From: Clostridium sp.
GTDB taxonomy: Bacteria > Bacillota > Clostridia > Clostridiales > Clostridiaceae
DNA: 64,000 nucleotides
NCBI GenBank assembly: GCA_028692255.1
Contig: JAQUXS010000004.1
Coordinates: 1-64,000, forward strand
Direction: 5' to 3'
Shown piece after piece: positions 1 to 8,337 of the stretch. Position 1 is the first letter of the stretch. Every line of letters starts with the position of its first letter. The notes beneath the pieces were generated by a model. That model ran no database searches. It was not told the DNA's origin and worked only from the letters and a program-made list of their open reading frames with translations. Made by a program: the position numbers and the translations under genes.

Positions 1-92
1 GTACTGCCCTCGTCCATCATTTCAACAACACTGTTAACTTGTGTTACTTTAATTTTTAATTCTTTTGCTAATCTTTCATTTATACTTGTCAT
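1..92 (-). CDS. tex: Tex-like transcription accessory protein, N-terminal fragment
   Basis: Only the first 30 codons lie in the window; the gene runs off the left edge. It starts with ATG at 92 behind the ribosome site GGAGGTCTACA. The visible residues (INERLAKELKIKVTQV, then a VVEMMDEGS stretch) match the conserved opening of Tex, an RNA-binding S1-domain protein with an RNase-H-like fold, where this helix precedes the IPFIARYRKE motif. That motif lies outside the window, so the call rests on the N-terminus alone. The gene is divergent from the M28 peptidase at 210, with about 117 bp of shared upstream DNA. Confidence 0.7.
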   Translation of the reverse strand, partial: MTSINERLAKELKIKVTQVNSVVEMMDEGS

Positions 93-209
93 TGTAGACC
101 TCCTAGTAAATATAAATATATTATACCATTTTTTCTTTTTATGAATAAGTCATAAGGATGTCCATCTTTTCATATAAGTTTAAAGAAATAATTAATTTAG
201 GAGCATAAA

Positions 210-1577
210 ATGAGTAAAAAATTATCAGCCGTATTTCTTGTTTTAACATTATTTATTTTCTCTTTAAGTTTAGGAAAGTATATATACTCTTATAAATTTA
301 ATGCAAATAATGTAAAAGACAACATCACTTATCTTTCTTCTGACACCTTTAAAGGAAGGCTTCCTGGCACTTTTGGGAATGTTAAAGCATCTGCCTATAT
401 AAAATCACAATTTCAAAAATACAATATAAAACCTCTTAGAAAAGATTACTATGAAAATTTTAATATTATATACCCTCAAAAAATAGTTGGAGCACCAGTC
501 CTAAAAGTAATAGATGGTAAAGGTGAAGCAATAAAAATTTTTAATTATGGAAGTGATTTTAAAGAAGATACCCTTTGCTTTAGACAAAACCATGTAACTT
601 TTAATAAAAATTCTTCTATAAATGTAACGAAAAATTATATAAAAATAACTTCTGGTACAAATATATGTGTGTTTTTTACCCCTGAAAATAACGACCTATC
701 TTTTAGAAGTTCTTTTGATGCTGCGAGCCCTATTTCTATGATAATCATGGTTAAAGGTAAGACTTTAGAGTCTTTAAAACAGTACATACAAAAAAATGAT
801 ACTATTGATTGTTACATTCCCTACATGCAAAGCAAGGCAAAAGTACAAAATGTAGTTGGCTGTATTAAAGGTAAAAATAAAAATTTAAGCCCTATCGTGA
901 TATCTGCTCACTTTGACCATTTAGGAGAAGATTTAAACGGAAATATATATCACGGTGCCCTTGATAATGCATCTGGTACATGCTTTATTCTTGAAATGGG
1001 ACATTATTTAGAATCCCTTGGTAAGCCTGACAGAGATATAATAATTGCTGCTTTTAATGGTGAGGAATTTGGTTTTAAAGGTTCAAGTGCATTTTTAAAA
1101 AAGTACGGATACAATTTAAAAAATGCTAAAGTATTCAATTTTGACATGATAGGAGGCAAGAATTCTATTCCACTTTCAATAATGGGTGGCAAATCAGATA
1201 ATACAAACACACCTTTTATTAAAACATTATCTGATTTATGTAAAAACAAGCATATTAAATACAATCTTATGTTTGAAAATTCTAGTGATCATACTCCTTT
1301 TAGGAAAGATAACATTGATGCTGTCTCTTTCTGCAATGATGACATAACTAGAATCCATACACCAAAGGATACTTCAAACTTTATTGATGAGAAATCAATT
1401 AAAACTTGTTTTTATGTAGTTTCTAAGGAAATATTACCTTTAGCCTTTGTAAGCAGCCCTTTCATCCTTTACAACAAGCTCATTCTCGTATTTTCTGGAA
1501 CATGCCTTTTTCTCTGCGTAATATATATATTATTTTCATTTAAAAAGAATTTTCATTTCAAGATAAAGAAACAATAA
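210..1577 (+). CDS. Membrane-anchored M28-family zinc peptidase
   Basis: A 455-residue protein with an N-terminal signal/anchor segment (about residues 5-24) and a second hydrophobic segment near the C-terminus (about 423-445) followed by a basic tail. The M28 metal-ligand series is present in order: His and Asp in SAHFDHLG, Asp in GALDNASG, the Glu pair in NGEEFG, Asp in FNFDMIGG and a late His in RIHTPKDT. The family contains aminopeptidases that use two zinc ions. The catalytic domain should face outside, held by one or both hydrophobic ends; the substrate cannot be told from sequence. ATG follows an AGGAGC ribosome site by five bases. It is one of the few plus-strand genes and converges on hemL across a shared terminator. 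Confidence 0.85.
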   Translation: MSKKLSAVFLVLTLFIFSLSLGKYIYSYKFNANNVKDNITYLSSDTFKGRLPGTFGNVKASAYIKSQFQKYNIKPLRKDYYENFNIIYPQKIVGAPVLKVIDGKGEAIKIFNYGSDFKEDTLCFRQNHVTFNKNSSINVTKNYIKITSGTNICVFFTPENNDLSFRSSFDAASPISMIIMVKGKTLESLKQYIQKNDTIDCYIPYMQSKAKVQNVVGCIKGKNKNLSPIVISAHFDHLGEDLNGNIYHGALDNASGTCFILEMGHYLESLGKPDRDIIIAAFNGEEFGFKGSSAFLKKYGYNLKNAKVFNFDMIGGKNSIPLSIMGGKSDNTNTPFIKTLSDLCKNKHIKYNLMFENSSDHTPFRKDNIDAVSFCNDDITRIHTPKDTSNFIDEKSIKTCFYVVSKEILPLAFVSSPFILYNKLILVFSGTCLFLCVIYILFSFKKNFHFKIKKQ

Positions 1578-1586
1578 TTCTCAAAT

Positions 1587-1641
1587 TAAAAAATAGCTGC
1601 TTAAAAATGAATAAGCTCATTTTTAAGCAGCTACTTTTTTT
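1587..1641. terminator. Bidirectional terminator between M28 peptidase and hemL
   Basis: A 17-bp perfect stem (1594-1610 with 1617-1633, arm TAGCTGCTTAAAAATGA) with a T-run on the plus side and an A-run on the left, so it can end transcription from both converging genes. Confidence 0.9.
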
Positions 1642-1646
1642 ATTGT

Positions 1647-2939
1647 TTACATTTCTATTTCTTGAAAAACTGCTCTTACTGCTTGAACTGTCTTTTCAAT
1701 ATCTTCTGTGCTGTGAGCATTTGATATAAAGAAAGTTTCAAACTGTGATGGTGGAAGGTATATTCCCCTTTTGATCATTCCCTTGAAATACTTTGCAAAC
1801 TTCTTTGTGTCACAGCTTTTAGCTTCCTTGTAATTTGTAACCTTATATTTTGAGAAGAATACAGTTACCATAGATCCAACTCTGTTAACAGTAGCATCAA
1901 CATTAAAATCTTTAGCTGCCTTCTCTATTCCATCTTGAAGTTTTTTGCCCTTTTCTTCAAGGTTTATATAAACCTCTGGATGGTCTTTTAAATATCTAAG
2001 GGTAACAAGCCCCGCAGTCATAGATAATGGATTCCCAGAAAGAGTTCCTGCTTGGTATACAGGCCCCAGTGGAGATACACATTTCATTATTTCTTTTTTG
2101 CCACCGTATGCTCCAACAGGAAGTCCCCCTCCTATTATCTTTCCAAAGCATGTCATATCAGGATCAACATTATAAAGGCTCTGCGCACAATTAAATGCAA
2201 CTCTAAAGCCAGTCATTACTTCATCTATAATCAAAACACTATTATACTTTTTAGTTATATCACGTACAAACTTTATAAAATCTTTTTTAGCTGGAACAAC
2301 TCCCATATTTCCTGATACAGGTTCCATTATAACTGCTGCAATGTCATCTCCATATTCGTTAAAGATTTTATCTACAGAATCCTTATCATTATACTGTGCA
2401 ACTATTGTATTTTCAGTTATATCACTTGGAACGCCACTACTGCTTGGCACTCCATAAGTAAGAGCACCTGATCCTGCTTGAACTAAAAGACAGTCACCAT
2501 GTCCATGGTAGTTTCCTGCAAATTTAACTATTTTATTCTTGCCAGTGTATCCCCTTGCAACTCTTATAGCACTCATAGTAGCCTCAGTGCCTGAATTTAC
2601 CATTCTAACCATCTCGACTGATGGCACAATTTCACATATAAGCTCTGCCATTTCAACTTCCAGCCTTGTAGGTGCACCATAGCTAAGAGACTTATCCACT
2701 TGCTCTTTGAGTTTATCAGATACCATTTTAAAATTATGTCCTAAAATCATAGGTCCATAAGAGCCTATATAATCTATATACTCATTTTCATCTTCATCAT
2801 ATATTTTGCTTCCATTTGCTCTTGTTATAAATGGAGGATTCATGTCAACATCCCCAAAAGCTCTAACAGGACTGTTTACTCCTCCTGGTATTCTTTTTTC
2901 TGCTCTTTTAAATAAATTTTCTGAATTATCGTTTCTCAA
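1647..2939 (-). CDS. hemL: Glutamate-1-semialdehyde 2,1-aminomutase
   Basis: A 430-residue PLP enzyme converting glutamate-1-semialdehyde to 5-aminolevulinate, the second step of the C5 tetrapyrrole route begun by hemA at 7261-8337. Family signatures seen: PGGVNSPVRAF at the N-terminus, GSYGPMILGH, the cofactor region NSGTEATMSAIRVARG, and the Schiff-base lysine in CFGKIIGGGLPVGAYGG. The length is normal. The start is uncertain: the TTG at 2939 is the only usual start codon in frame, yet the strong AAGGAGGG site (2967-2974) is about 28 bases upstream, and a TAG at 964-966 of the 2900s block closes the frame above it. The gene follows pdxT by about 75 bp and ends at the bidirectional terminator. 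Confidence 0.95.
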   Translation of the reverse strand: MRNDNSENLFKRAEKRIPGGVNSPVRAFGDVDMNPPFITRANGSKIYDEDENEYIDYIGSYGPMILGHNFKMVSDKLKEQVDKSLSYGAPTRLEVEMAELICEIVPSVEMVRMVNSGTEATMSAIRVARGYTGKNKIVKFAGNYHGHGDCLLVQAGSGALTYGVPSSSGVPSDITENTIVAQYNDKDSVDKIFNEYGDDIAAVIMEPVSGNMGVVPAKKDFIKFVRDITKKYNSVLIIDEVMTGFRVAFNCAQSLYNVDPDMTCFGKIIGGGLPVGAYGGKKEIMKCVSPLGPVYQAGTLSGNPLSMTAGLVTLRYLKDHPEVYINLEEKGKKLQDGIEKAAKDFNVDATVNRVGSMVTVFFSKYKVTNYKEAKSCDTKKFAKYFKGMIKRGIYLPPSQFETFFISNAHSTEDIEKTVQAVRAVFQEIEM

Positions 2940-3015
2940 TTTTTTCGCTGCTAAATTAACAGCCTACCCTCCTTATGTTTCTATATATAAATAATAACAT
3001 AAGAATTACAATTAA

Positions 3016-3582
3016 TTAACGGCACATATTTAAAAAATACTTGTGAAATTCAAGATTTTCGGTTAATTCTGGGTGAAAGGAGGTTGCAAGCATGTTATTT
3101 TGCCTTGCAGCTACTATGTTTCCACGAACCTTACACATAACCTCTACATCATCCTTCACACCTGTTATAAATGGAGCTCTTATAAAGACAAGTGGAATTA
3201 CCCTTTCACTTACTTCATTAATAACAGCCTCTGTTCTAAAGCTATCTATCTGCCTTCCATATGCATTTCTTCTAACAGTTATATCCATTGCATTAAAATT
3301 AATCAATTTCTCATTTTCTATTTTCTTTGCAAGGAGTATAAGCCCTGCACAGGTTCCCCAAACCGGGACACCATTTTTGATTTTTTCCTTTAAAGGATTC
3401 AAATTTTCCGTTTCAACTAATATTTTTGAAATAGCAGTACTTTCGCCTCCAGGAAGTATAAGCCCATCAATATCCTCCGTATCCTCTGCATTTCTAACTT
3501 CAACACACTGTGCACCTAGACTTTTTATATGTGCTGCATGTTCAATAAAGCCTCCTTGAATTGCAAGTACACCTATTTTCAT
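3016..3582 (-). CDS. pdxT: Pyridoxal 5'-phosphate synthase glutaminase subunit PdxT
   Basis: A 188-residue class I glutaminase-type subunit that releases ammonia from glutamine and channels it to PdxS. The start MKIGVLAIQGGFIEH is typical. Seen in sequence: LPGGESTA for substrate binding, the nucleophile Cys78 in VWGTCAGL, and the His/Glu pair in SFHPEL near residue 171. The gene lies 2 bp downstream of pdxS, the usual two-gene operon. PLP made here is the cofactor of HemL, the next gene downstream, which gives the placement of pdxST in a haem block some sense, though that link is inference. Confidence 0.97.
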   Translation of the reverse strand: MKIGVLAIQGGFIEHAAHIKSLGAQCVEVRNAEDTEDIDGLILPGGESTAISKILVETENLNPLKEKIKNGVPVWGTCAGLILLAKKIENEKLINFNAMDITVRRNAYGRQIDSFRTEAVINEVSERVIPLVFIRAPFITGVKDDVEVMCKVRGNIVAARQNNMLATSFHPELTENLEFHKYFLNMCR

Positions 3583-3584
3583 GT

Positions 3585-4454
3585 CTACCAGCCTCTCTTT
3601 TCATATCTTTCTGTAAGTTCGTCTATTTCAAGGCCTTTCATAGCTTCTCCAAGATCTTCTGAAACCTGTGCAAGTGTTTTTGGATCGTTATAATAAGTAG
3701 TTGCAAGTACTATAGCTCTTGCTCTTTTTTCAGGATCTTCAGATTTAAATATTCCAGAACCTACAAATACACCTTCAGAGCCAAGCTGCATCATAAGTGC
3801 TGCATCTGCTGGTGTTGCAATACCGCCAGCTGCAAAGTTTACAACAGGAAGCTTGCCTTCCTTCCAAACATATTTTACAAGATCATAAGGTGCAGACAAT
3901 TCTTTTGAAATTGTCATAAGTTCCTGTTCACTGGCATTTTTAACTTTTCTTATACCTTCATTCATGCATCTCATATGTTTTACAGCTTCAATTACATTTC
4001 CAGTTCCAGCTTCACCCTTTGTTCTTATCATTGAAGCTCCTTCGCCAATCCTTCTAAGTGCTTCACCAAGATTTCTAGCCCCACATACAAAAGGTACTTT
4101 AAAGTCATGCTTGTTTATATGAAAGCTGTCATCAGCAGGTGTTAAAACTTCACTTTCATCTATATAATCAACTGCTAGGCTTTCAAGTATTTGAGCTTCA
4201 ACAAAATGTCCTATTCTAACCTTAGCCATTACAGGAATTGACACAGCCTCCTGTATGCCCTTTATCATTTTTGGATCGGACATTCTTGCAACTCCACCTT
4301 CTTTTCTAATGTCAGAAGGTACTCTTTCAAGTGCCATAACTGCACACGCCCCTGCTTTTTCTGCAATCTTTGCCTGATCTGGATTTACAACATCCATTAT
4401 TACTCCGCCCTTTAACATTTGAGCCAGATTTTTATTTAATTTACTATTTTCCAT
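3585..4454 (-). CDS. pdxS: Pyridoxal 5'-phosphate synthase lyase subunit PdxS
   Basis: A 289-residue TIM-barrel protein that condenses ribose 5-phosphate, glyceraldehyde 3-phosphate and ammonia into PLP in a dodecamer with PdxT. It is very strongly conserved: [41 protein letters not shown] (a barrel lysine), [28 protein letters not shown] and the phosphate loop [18 protein letters not shown] are all present. ATG follows a GGGGGTTATTTAAA leader. It has its own predicted promoter and an upstream palindrome (separate entries), so it probably begins a transcript covering pdxS, pdxT and perhaps hemL. Confidence 0.98.
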   Translation of the reverse strand: MENSKLNKNLAQMLKGGVIMDVVNPDQAKIAEKAGACAVMALERVPSDIRKEGGVARMSDPKMIKGIQEAVSIPVMAKVRIGHFVEAQILESLAVDYIDESEVLTPADDSFHINKHDFKVPFVCGARNLGEALRRIGEGASMIRTKGEAGTGNVIEAVKHMRCMNEGIRKVKNASEQELMTISKELSAPYDLVKYVWKEGKLPVVNFAAGGIATPADAALMMQLGSEGVFVGSGIFKSEDPEKRARAIVLATTYYNDPKTLAQVSEDLGEAMKGLEIDELTERYEKRGW

Positions 4455-4490
4455 TTTAAATAACCCCCTAAGATTTTTAATTTTGACTAA

Positions 4491-4518
4491 ATATTAAACC
4501 ATCTTAGGAAATTTTCAA
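4491..4518 (-). promoter_or_regulatory. Predicted SigA promoter of pdxST
   Basis: Reading the minus strand: -35 TTGAAA (4518-4513), a 16-base spacer and -10 TAATAT (4496-4491). It lies about 37 bp upstream of pdxS. Confidence 0.55.
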
Positions 4519-4534
4519 AATGTATGGATACATT
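4519..4534. promoter_or_regulatory. 16-bp perfect palindrome abutting the pdxS promoter
   Basis: AATGTATGGATACATT is an inverted repeat with 7-bp arms and a 2-bp centre. It directly abuts the predicted -35 box, a position usual for an activator site. No regulator gene is adjacent. The role is inferred from position only. Confidence 0.45.
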
Positions 4535-4548
4535 AGTTTAATTGATAT

Positions 4549-4704
4549 TTAAAATAAATCTTCTATATTGGATACCTTTAAACTGCAGCTCCATTTTATT
4601 TTTGTTAGCCTTTTTATTATTAAAAATTCATCTATTATTTTAATTTTAAATTTTTTATTTATATGTTCTTCTTCTCTATTTAAAGTTTCCTCTTCTTTTT
4701 CCAA
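4549..4704 (-). CDS. Small ORF of 51 codons, unrecognised
   Basis: A TTG-started ORF ten bases behind a full AGGAGG site. The product is rich in Lys and Glu: an acidic N-terminus (LEKEEETLNREEE), then a basic part and a Trp-Ser-Cys-Ser segment near residue 38. There is no signal peptide, membrane segment or motif I recognise. It follows the 31-codon ORF at 4762-4857 and cobA-hemD on the same strand. It occupies the place where related clostridia, from memory, carry hemB, so it could be a conserved small gene or unrelated filler. The strong ribosome site is the main support. Confidence 0.45.
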   Translation of the reverse strand: MEKEEETLNREEEHINKKFKIKIIDEFLIIKRLTKIKWSCSLKVSNIEDLF

Positions 4705-4761
4705 TAAAAAACAGCCTCCTATGATATTTTTTTATCATAAAAATCTGCTATATTTTGTAAT

Positions 4762-4857
4762 TTACAGAGTTTTTTTCACAGGCTCAATGCTTCTATTTAT
4801 TACGCTTGACATTTCAATGCTTACAAGAAGTATTGTCACTGCTATAAATGTTTCCAT
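4762..4857 (-). CDS. Small ORF of 31 codons, possible membrane peptide
   Basis: ATG at 4857 follows GGGGTGAG by five bases, and the ORF begins 24 bp after the cobA-hemD stop, so it should be translated from the same mRNA. The peptide starts METFIAVTILLVSIEM, a short hydrophobic stretch, and ends with a basic tail (PVKKTL). I do not recognise it. The ribosome site and operon position argue for translation; the small size argues for caution. Confidence 0.45.
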   Translation of the reverse strand: METFIAVTILLVSIEMSSVINRSIEPVKKTL

Positions 4858-4881
4858 TAAATCTCACCCCATCATTAGTTC

Positions 4882-6360
4882 TTATATTTCTTCTGCCATT
4901 CCCCTTACAGTATGAACATTAGAACATATATATTCTTTAATTCCGTATTTGTCTAAAGCTCCTGCTGTAATAGGTCCAATACATATTATCTTTTTAGTAC
5001 TCAATTCTTTAATTTCAATTTCATCATTTTTTAAAGTATCCATAAATCCATTAACACAAGATGGACTTGTAAATGTTATAACATCAATATTTTTAAGCTT
5101 ATTTTGCAATTCCCCTTTTTTATATTTAGGTGCTGCAACATCATACATATATCTAATATCTACACATTTTACACTGCCTTGTATAGTCTTTGCAATTGAA
5201 TTGTGAGCTATGCTAGAAGTTGGTATTAGAATCTTCTCATTTTGTTTAACCCTACTTTTAAGCTCTAGTGCAAGCTCTTCTGATTTAAATTCACTTGGCT
5301 TTACGTCAGCATTCAAATAATATTTTTTAAGTTCACTTTCTGTTGAACTTCCTATGCATGCTATTTTAGCATGCGAAATTGACCTTATGTCAAGTCCCTC
5401 ATATTGAAATCCCCTCATAAATATATTTACTGCATTTTGGCTTGTAAATACAATCCAATCATACTTTTCAATATTTTTGTACATTTCTTTAATTTCCGGT
5501 TTATACAGGTTGTCCTCTATTTCAATCATTGGCATTGAAACAGGAATAGCTCCCACATCTAAAATTGCATTTTCCATCTTTTCATACTGATTTTTTGCTC
5601 TTGTGACAAGCACTCTTTTTTTATTTTCAAACCAATTTAAATTTTCTCTAAGAAGTGCCGTTTCTCCAACAACAATAAGTGCTGGTGAGGACATTTCTTC
5701 TTTAAATTCAGTTATATCTTCTAATGTTTTACATACAGTTTTTTGATTTATCAAGGTTCCATTTGATATAACCGCAGCTGGTGTTTTAGGGTCTTTGCCA
5801 TACTTAATTAAATTAGTACATATTGCATTTAAGTTATTAAGCCCCATAAAAAATACAAGAGTTCCCTTTAACTTTGAAATTACACTGTAGTCAATATCAC
5901 TTTCATTTTTGCTTGGATCCTCATGACCTGTTATAACGTGAAAAGAACTGTTTATTCCCCTATGTGTAAGTGGAATTCCTGCATATCCAAGAACTGCATT
6001 TACAGCTGAAATTCCAGGAACAATTTCAAACTCTATACCTTTTTTAGCTAGGTATAGTGCCTCTTCACTTCCACGTCCAAATATAAAAGGCTCTCCTCCT
6101 TTAAGCCTTACAACAGTTTTACCTTCTAAAGCCTTATTGGCTATTATCTCGTTTATCCTCCACTGAGGCAGTGTATGGTTGCTTGATTTTTTACCTGCAT
6201 CTATTTTTTCAGTATTTTCTTTTGCGTATTCTAGAAATTTTTTATTAATAAGCCTGTCATATACAATAACATCTGCCTTTTTAATACACTGAATTGCCTT
6301 TAGTGTTATAAGTCCTTCATTTCCTGATCCTGCTCCAGTTATATAAACTTTTCCTATCAT
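4882..6360 (-). CDS. cobA-hemD: Fused uroporphyrinogen-III C-methyltransferase / uroporphyrinogen-III synthase
   Basis: A 492-residue fusion. Residues about 1-240 are the SAM-dependent methyltransferase that makes precorrin-2: VYITGAGSGNEGLITLKA, DVIVYDRLI, RLKGGEPFIFGRG, PGISAVNAVLGYAGIPLTHRG and LVFFMGL are present. Residues about 245-492 are the HemD synthase that cyclises hydroxymethylbilane: VLVTRAKNQ opening, WIVFTSQNAV and ITFTSPSCVNGF motifs. The start was set at the ATG at 6360, one base after the hemC stop and behind GGTGAATAGG; longer readings run into hemC. The fusion is common in clostridia and feeds sirohaem and cobalamin precursors. Confidence 0.96.
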   Translation of the reverse strand: MIGKVYITGAGSGNEGLITLKAIQCIKKADVIVYDRLINKKFLEYAKENTEKIDAGKKSSNHTLPQWRINEIIANKALEGKTVVRLKGGEPFIFGRGSEEALYLAKKGIEFEIVPGISAVNAVLGYAGIPLTHRGINSSFHVITGHEDPSKNESDIDYSVISKLKGTLVFFMGLNNLNAICTNLIKYGKDPKTPAAVISNGTLINQKTVCKTLEDITEFKEEMSSPALIVVGETALLRENLNWFENKKRVLVTRAKNQYEKMENAILDVGAIPVSMPMIEIEDNLYKPEIKEMYKNIEKYDWIVFTSQNAVNIFMRGFQYEGLDIRSISHAKIACIGSSTESELKKYYLNADVKPSEFKSEELALELKSRVKQNEKILIPTSSIAHNSIAKTIQGSVKCVDIRYMYDVAAPKYKKGELQNKLKNIDVITFTSPSCVNGFMDTLKNDEIEIKELSTKKIICIGPITAGALDKYGIKEYICSNVHTVRGMAEEI

Positions 6361-6361
6361 C

Positions 6362-7264
6362 CTATTCACCAGCCTTAAGTAACTTAAGTTTTTCCCCAAG
6401 CTCTACACCAATTTTCTCATAGTCCTTTGAATCTCCAGCTACAGAACCTTTAAATATCTTTTCATTGTTATCATCACAAACAAATCCATTAATAGTAATC
6501 TTGTTCCAATTTTCCTCAGCATAAGCACCTATAGCTGTAGTGCATCCCCCGTTCATTTCTCTTAAAAAAGCCCTCTCTGAAAATACACATCTATAATCAT
6601 TATCATCTATTAATGGCTTTAACATTTTATAAAGTTCACTGTCATCATTTCTCATCTCAATACACAATGCTCCCTGTCCAACTGAAGGTATGCACTTATT
6701 TGTGTCTAGATATTCCGTTATATTTTCTTCAAGTCCCATCCTTTTAAGACCAGCACTGGCAAGTACTACAGCATCAAATTCTCCTGAATTTAACTTTTTA
6801 ATTCTAGTGTCCACATTACCTCTAACTGGCTTATATTCTAGGTCACTTCTCATGCTCCTTAGCTGAACCATCCTTCTTAAACTACTTGTTCCAACTATCG
6901 CTCCACTTTTAAGTTTTGAAAATTTAATATTGTTTCTACTTATAATAGCATCCCTTGGATCTTCTCTTTTTAAAATAGTAGATATTTTAAATTCCTCTGA
7001 CACTTCATTTTGAACGTCTTTCATACTGTGAATTGCAAGATCTATTTTACATTCTCTTAAATTGTCTTCTATTTCCTTTATAAAAAGTCCTTTGCCTCCA
7101 ATTTTACTTAAACTTTTATTTAGTATTTTATCTCCAGTTGTCTTTATAGTTTTAACTTCAATTTTAAGATGAGGATAAAGGTTCTTTACATAATCCATTA
7201 TAATATTAGTCTGCAAAAGAGCCAGTTTACTTCCTCTAGTTCCAATTACAATGCTTTTCTTCAT
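6362..7264 (-). CDS. hemC: Hydroxymethylbilane synthase (porphobilinogen deaminase)
   Basis: A 300-residue enzyme polymerising four porphobilinogens into hydroxymethylbilane. Seen: IGTRGSKLALLQT at the N-terminus, catalytic Asp in IDLAIHSMKDV, the Arg-rich substrate cleft GTSSLRRMVQLR and VRGNVDTRIKKL, and Cys241 in NGGCTTAIGAYA, which carries the dipyrromethane cofactor. The start at 7264 overlaps the hemA stop as ATGA, so the two are translationally coupled; the AAAGAGG site lies inside hemA. Its substrate needs HemB, which is not encoded in this window. Confidence 0.97.
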   Translation of the reverse strand: MKKSIVIGTRGSKLALLQTNIIMDYVKNLYPHLKIEVKTIKTTGDKILNKSLSKIGGKGLFIKEIEDNLRECKIDLAIHSMKDVQNEVSEEFKISTILKREDPRDAIISRNNIKFSKLKSGAIVGTSSLRRMVQLRSMRSDLEYKPVRGNVDTRIKKLNSGEFDAVVLASAGLKRMGLEENITEYLDTNKCIPSVGQGALCIEMRNDDSELYKMLKPLIDDNDYRCVFSERAFLREMNGGCTTAIGAYAEENWNKITINGFVCDDNNEKIFKGSVAGDSKDYEKIGVELGEKLKLLKAGE

Positions 7265-8337
7265 GCTAAAACCTCTTTCTTTAATTCTTCTCTTGATACA
7301 TTTGTGCATCCATCTATGTCTATGCTATCATGTTCTAGCCAATTTATGTATTTTAATACATCTTCTCTTAAATATTTCATACCTTTATTATATTCATCAT
7401 GCTTTATTCTTTCATTTTCATTAGCTATCTTTTTTATATCATCTATAACGTAGAGTGCAGCCCCATTAACATTACCTATTTGTGGTTCAACATCTCTTGG
7501 CACTGCAAGGTCTAAAATGCAAAGTTGATTTCCTTTATAATTTCTAGTGAAGTCTTCAGCATGGAGTATAAAGTGTGGTGCGCTTGTACAACTTATTATT
7601 ACATCAACATCGTTTATGTACTTATATCTATCTTCAAAATCAAGTCCGCATATTTTATCATTGTTTTCTTCAAGATCTAGTATCTTCTTTCTAGTTCTAT
7701 TAGTAATATATATTTTATCGATACCTTCAGACAAAAGGTATTTTATATTTAGTCTGCTCATTTTCCCTATTCCTATTAGGAGTGCTCTTCTACCCTTAAG
7801 AGTCTTTATATGTTTCTTAATTAATTTTATGCCTATTCCGCTTACAGATACAGACATGTTTGTAAGTGAAGTATTTGTTTTTACCTTTTTTGCATTGGTA
7901 ATTGCATTTAAAAAAAGCCTATTTAAAATCTTTCCACTTGCTTTATTTATAAGTGCATTTTTATATCCTTCTTTTACTTGTCCTAATATTTGATCTTCCC
8001 CAAGTACCATTGACTTAAAACCATTTGCAACTTTAAAAATATGATACACAACATCAAATCCGCTTCTTATAACAAGATTATCTTTAATTTCACTGCTTTC
8101 CATATTAAAAAATGATTTACAAAAATCTTTAATATATTTATTTGCACCTAGTTTTTCTGAAACTGCATATATTTCACTTCTATTGCATGTGGAAACAATA
8201 ACTGCTTCATTTAAAATTCCATCTTGTTTAATAATGTTAAAAGCATTTTTAATTTTGCTCTCTGTAAAAGCTGCTTTTTCACGTACTTGAAGAGTACTAT
8301 GTTCATAATCAATTCCGGCCATAACCAAATACTTCAT
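7261..8337 (-). CDS. hemA: Glutamyl-tRNA reductase
   Basis: A 358-residue enzyme reducing Glu-tRNA(Glu) to glutamate-1-semialdehyde with NADPH, the first committed step of the C5 pathway. Seen: the N-terminal catalytic domain with Cys51 in VSTCNRSEIYA, a GFKSMVLGEDQILGQVKEGY segment, and the NADPH-binding domain with LLIGIGKMSRL. It is shorter than the roughly 420-450 residues of Bacillus HemA; the C-terminal dimerisation region looks trimmed (ends SREELKKEVLA). ATG overlaps the upstream stop as TAATG and the downstream hemC as ATGA, so the whole block is one operon. Confidence 0.95.
   Translation of the reverse strand: MKYLVMAGIDYEHSTLQVREKAAFTESKIKNAFNIIKQDGILNEAVIVSTCNRSEIYAVSEKLGANKYIKDFCKSFFNMESSEIKDNLVIRSGFDVVYHIFKVANGFKSMVLGEDQILGQVKEGYKNALINKASGKILNRLFLNAITNAKKVKTNTSLTNMSVSVSGIGIKLIKKHIKTLKGRRALLIGIGKMSRLNIKYLLSEGIDKIYITNRTRKKILDLEENNDKICGLDFEDRYKYINDVDVIISCTSAPHFILHAEDFTRNYKGNQLCILDLAVPRDVEPQIGNVNGAALYVIDDIKKIANENERIKHDEYNKGMKYLREDVLKYINWLEHDSIDIDGCTNVSREELKKEVLA

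Noticed and set aside
3092..3559. Plus-strand ORF of 155 codons
   Set aside because: Antisense shadow of pdxT.
4568..4915. Plus-strand ORF of 115 codons opposite the small ORFs
   Set aside because: Hydrophobic and AT-driven with no ribosome site; the two minus-strand small ORFs both have strong sites.
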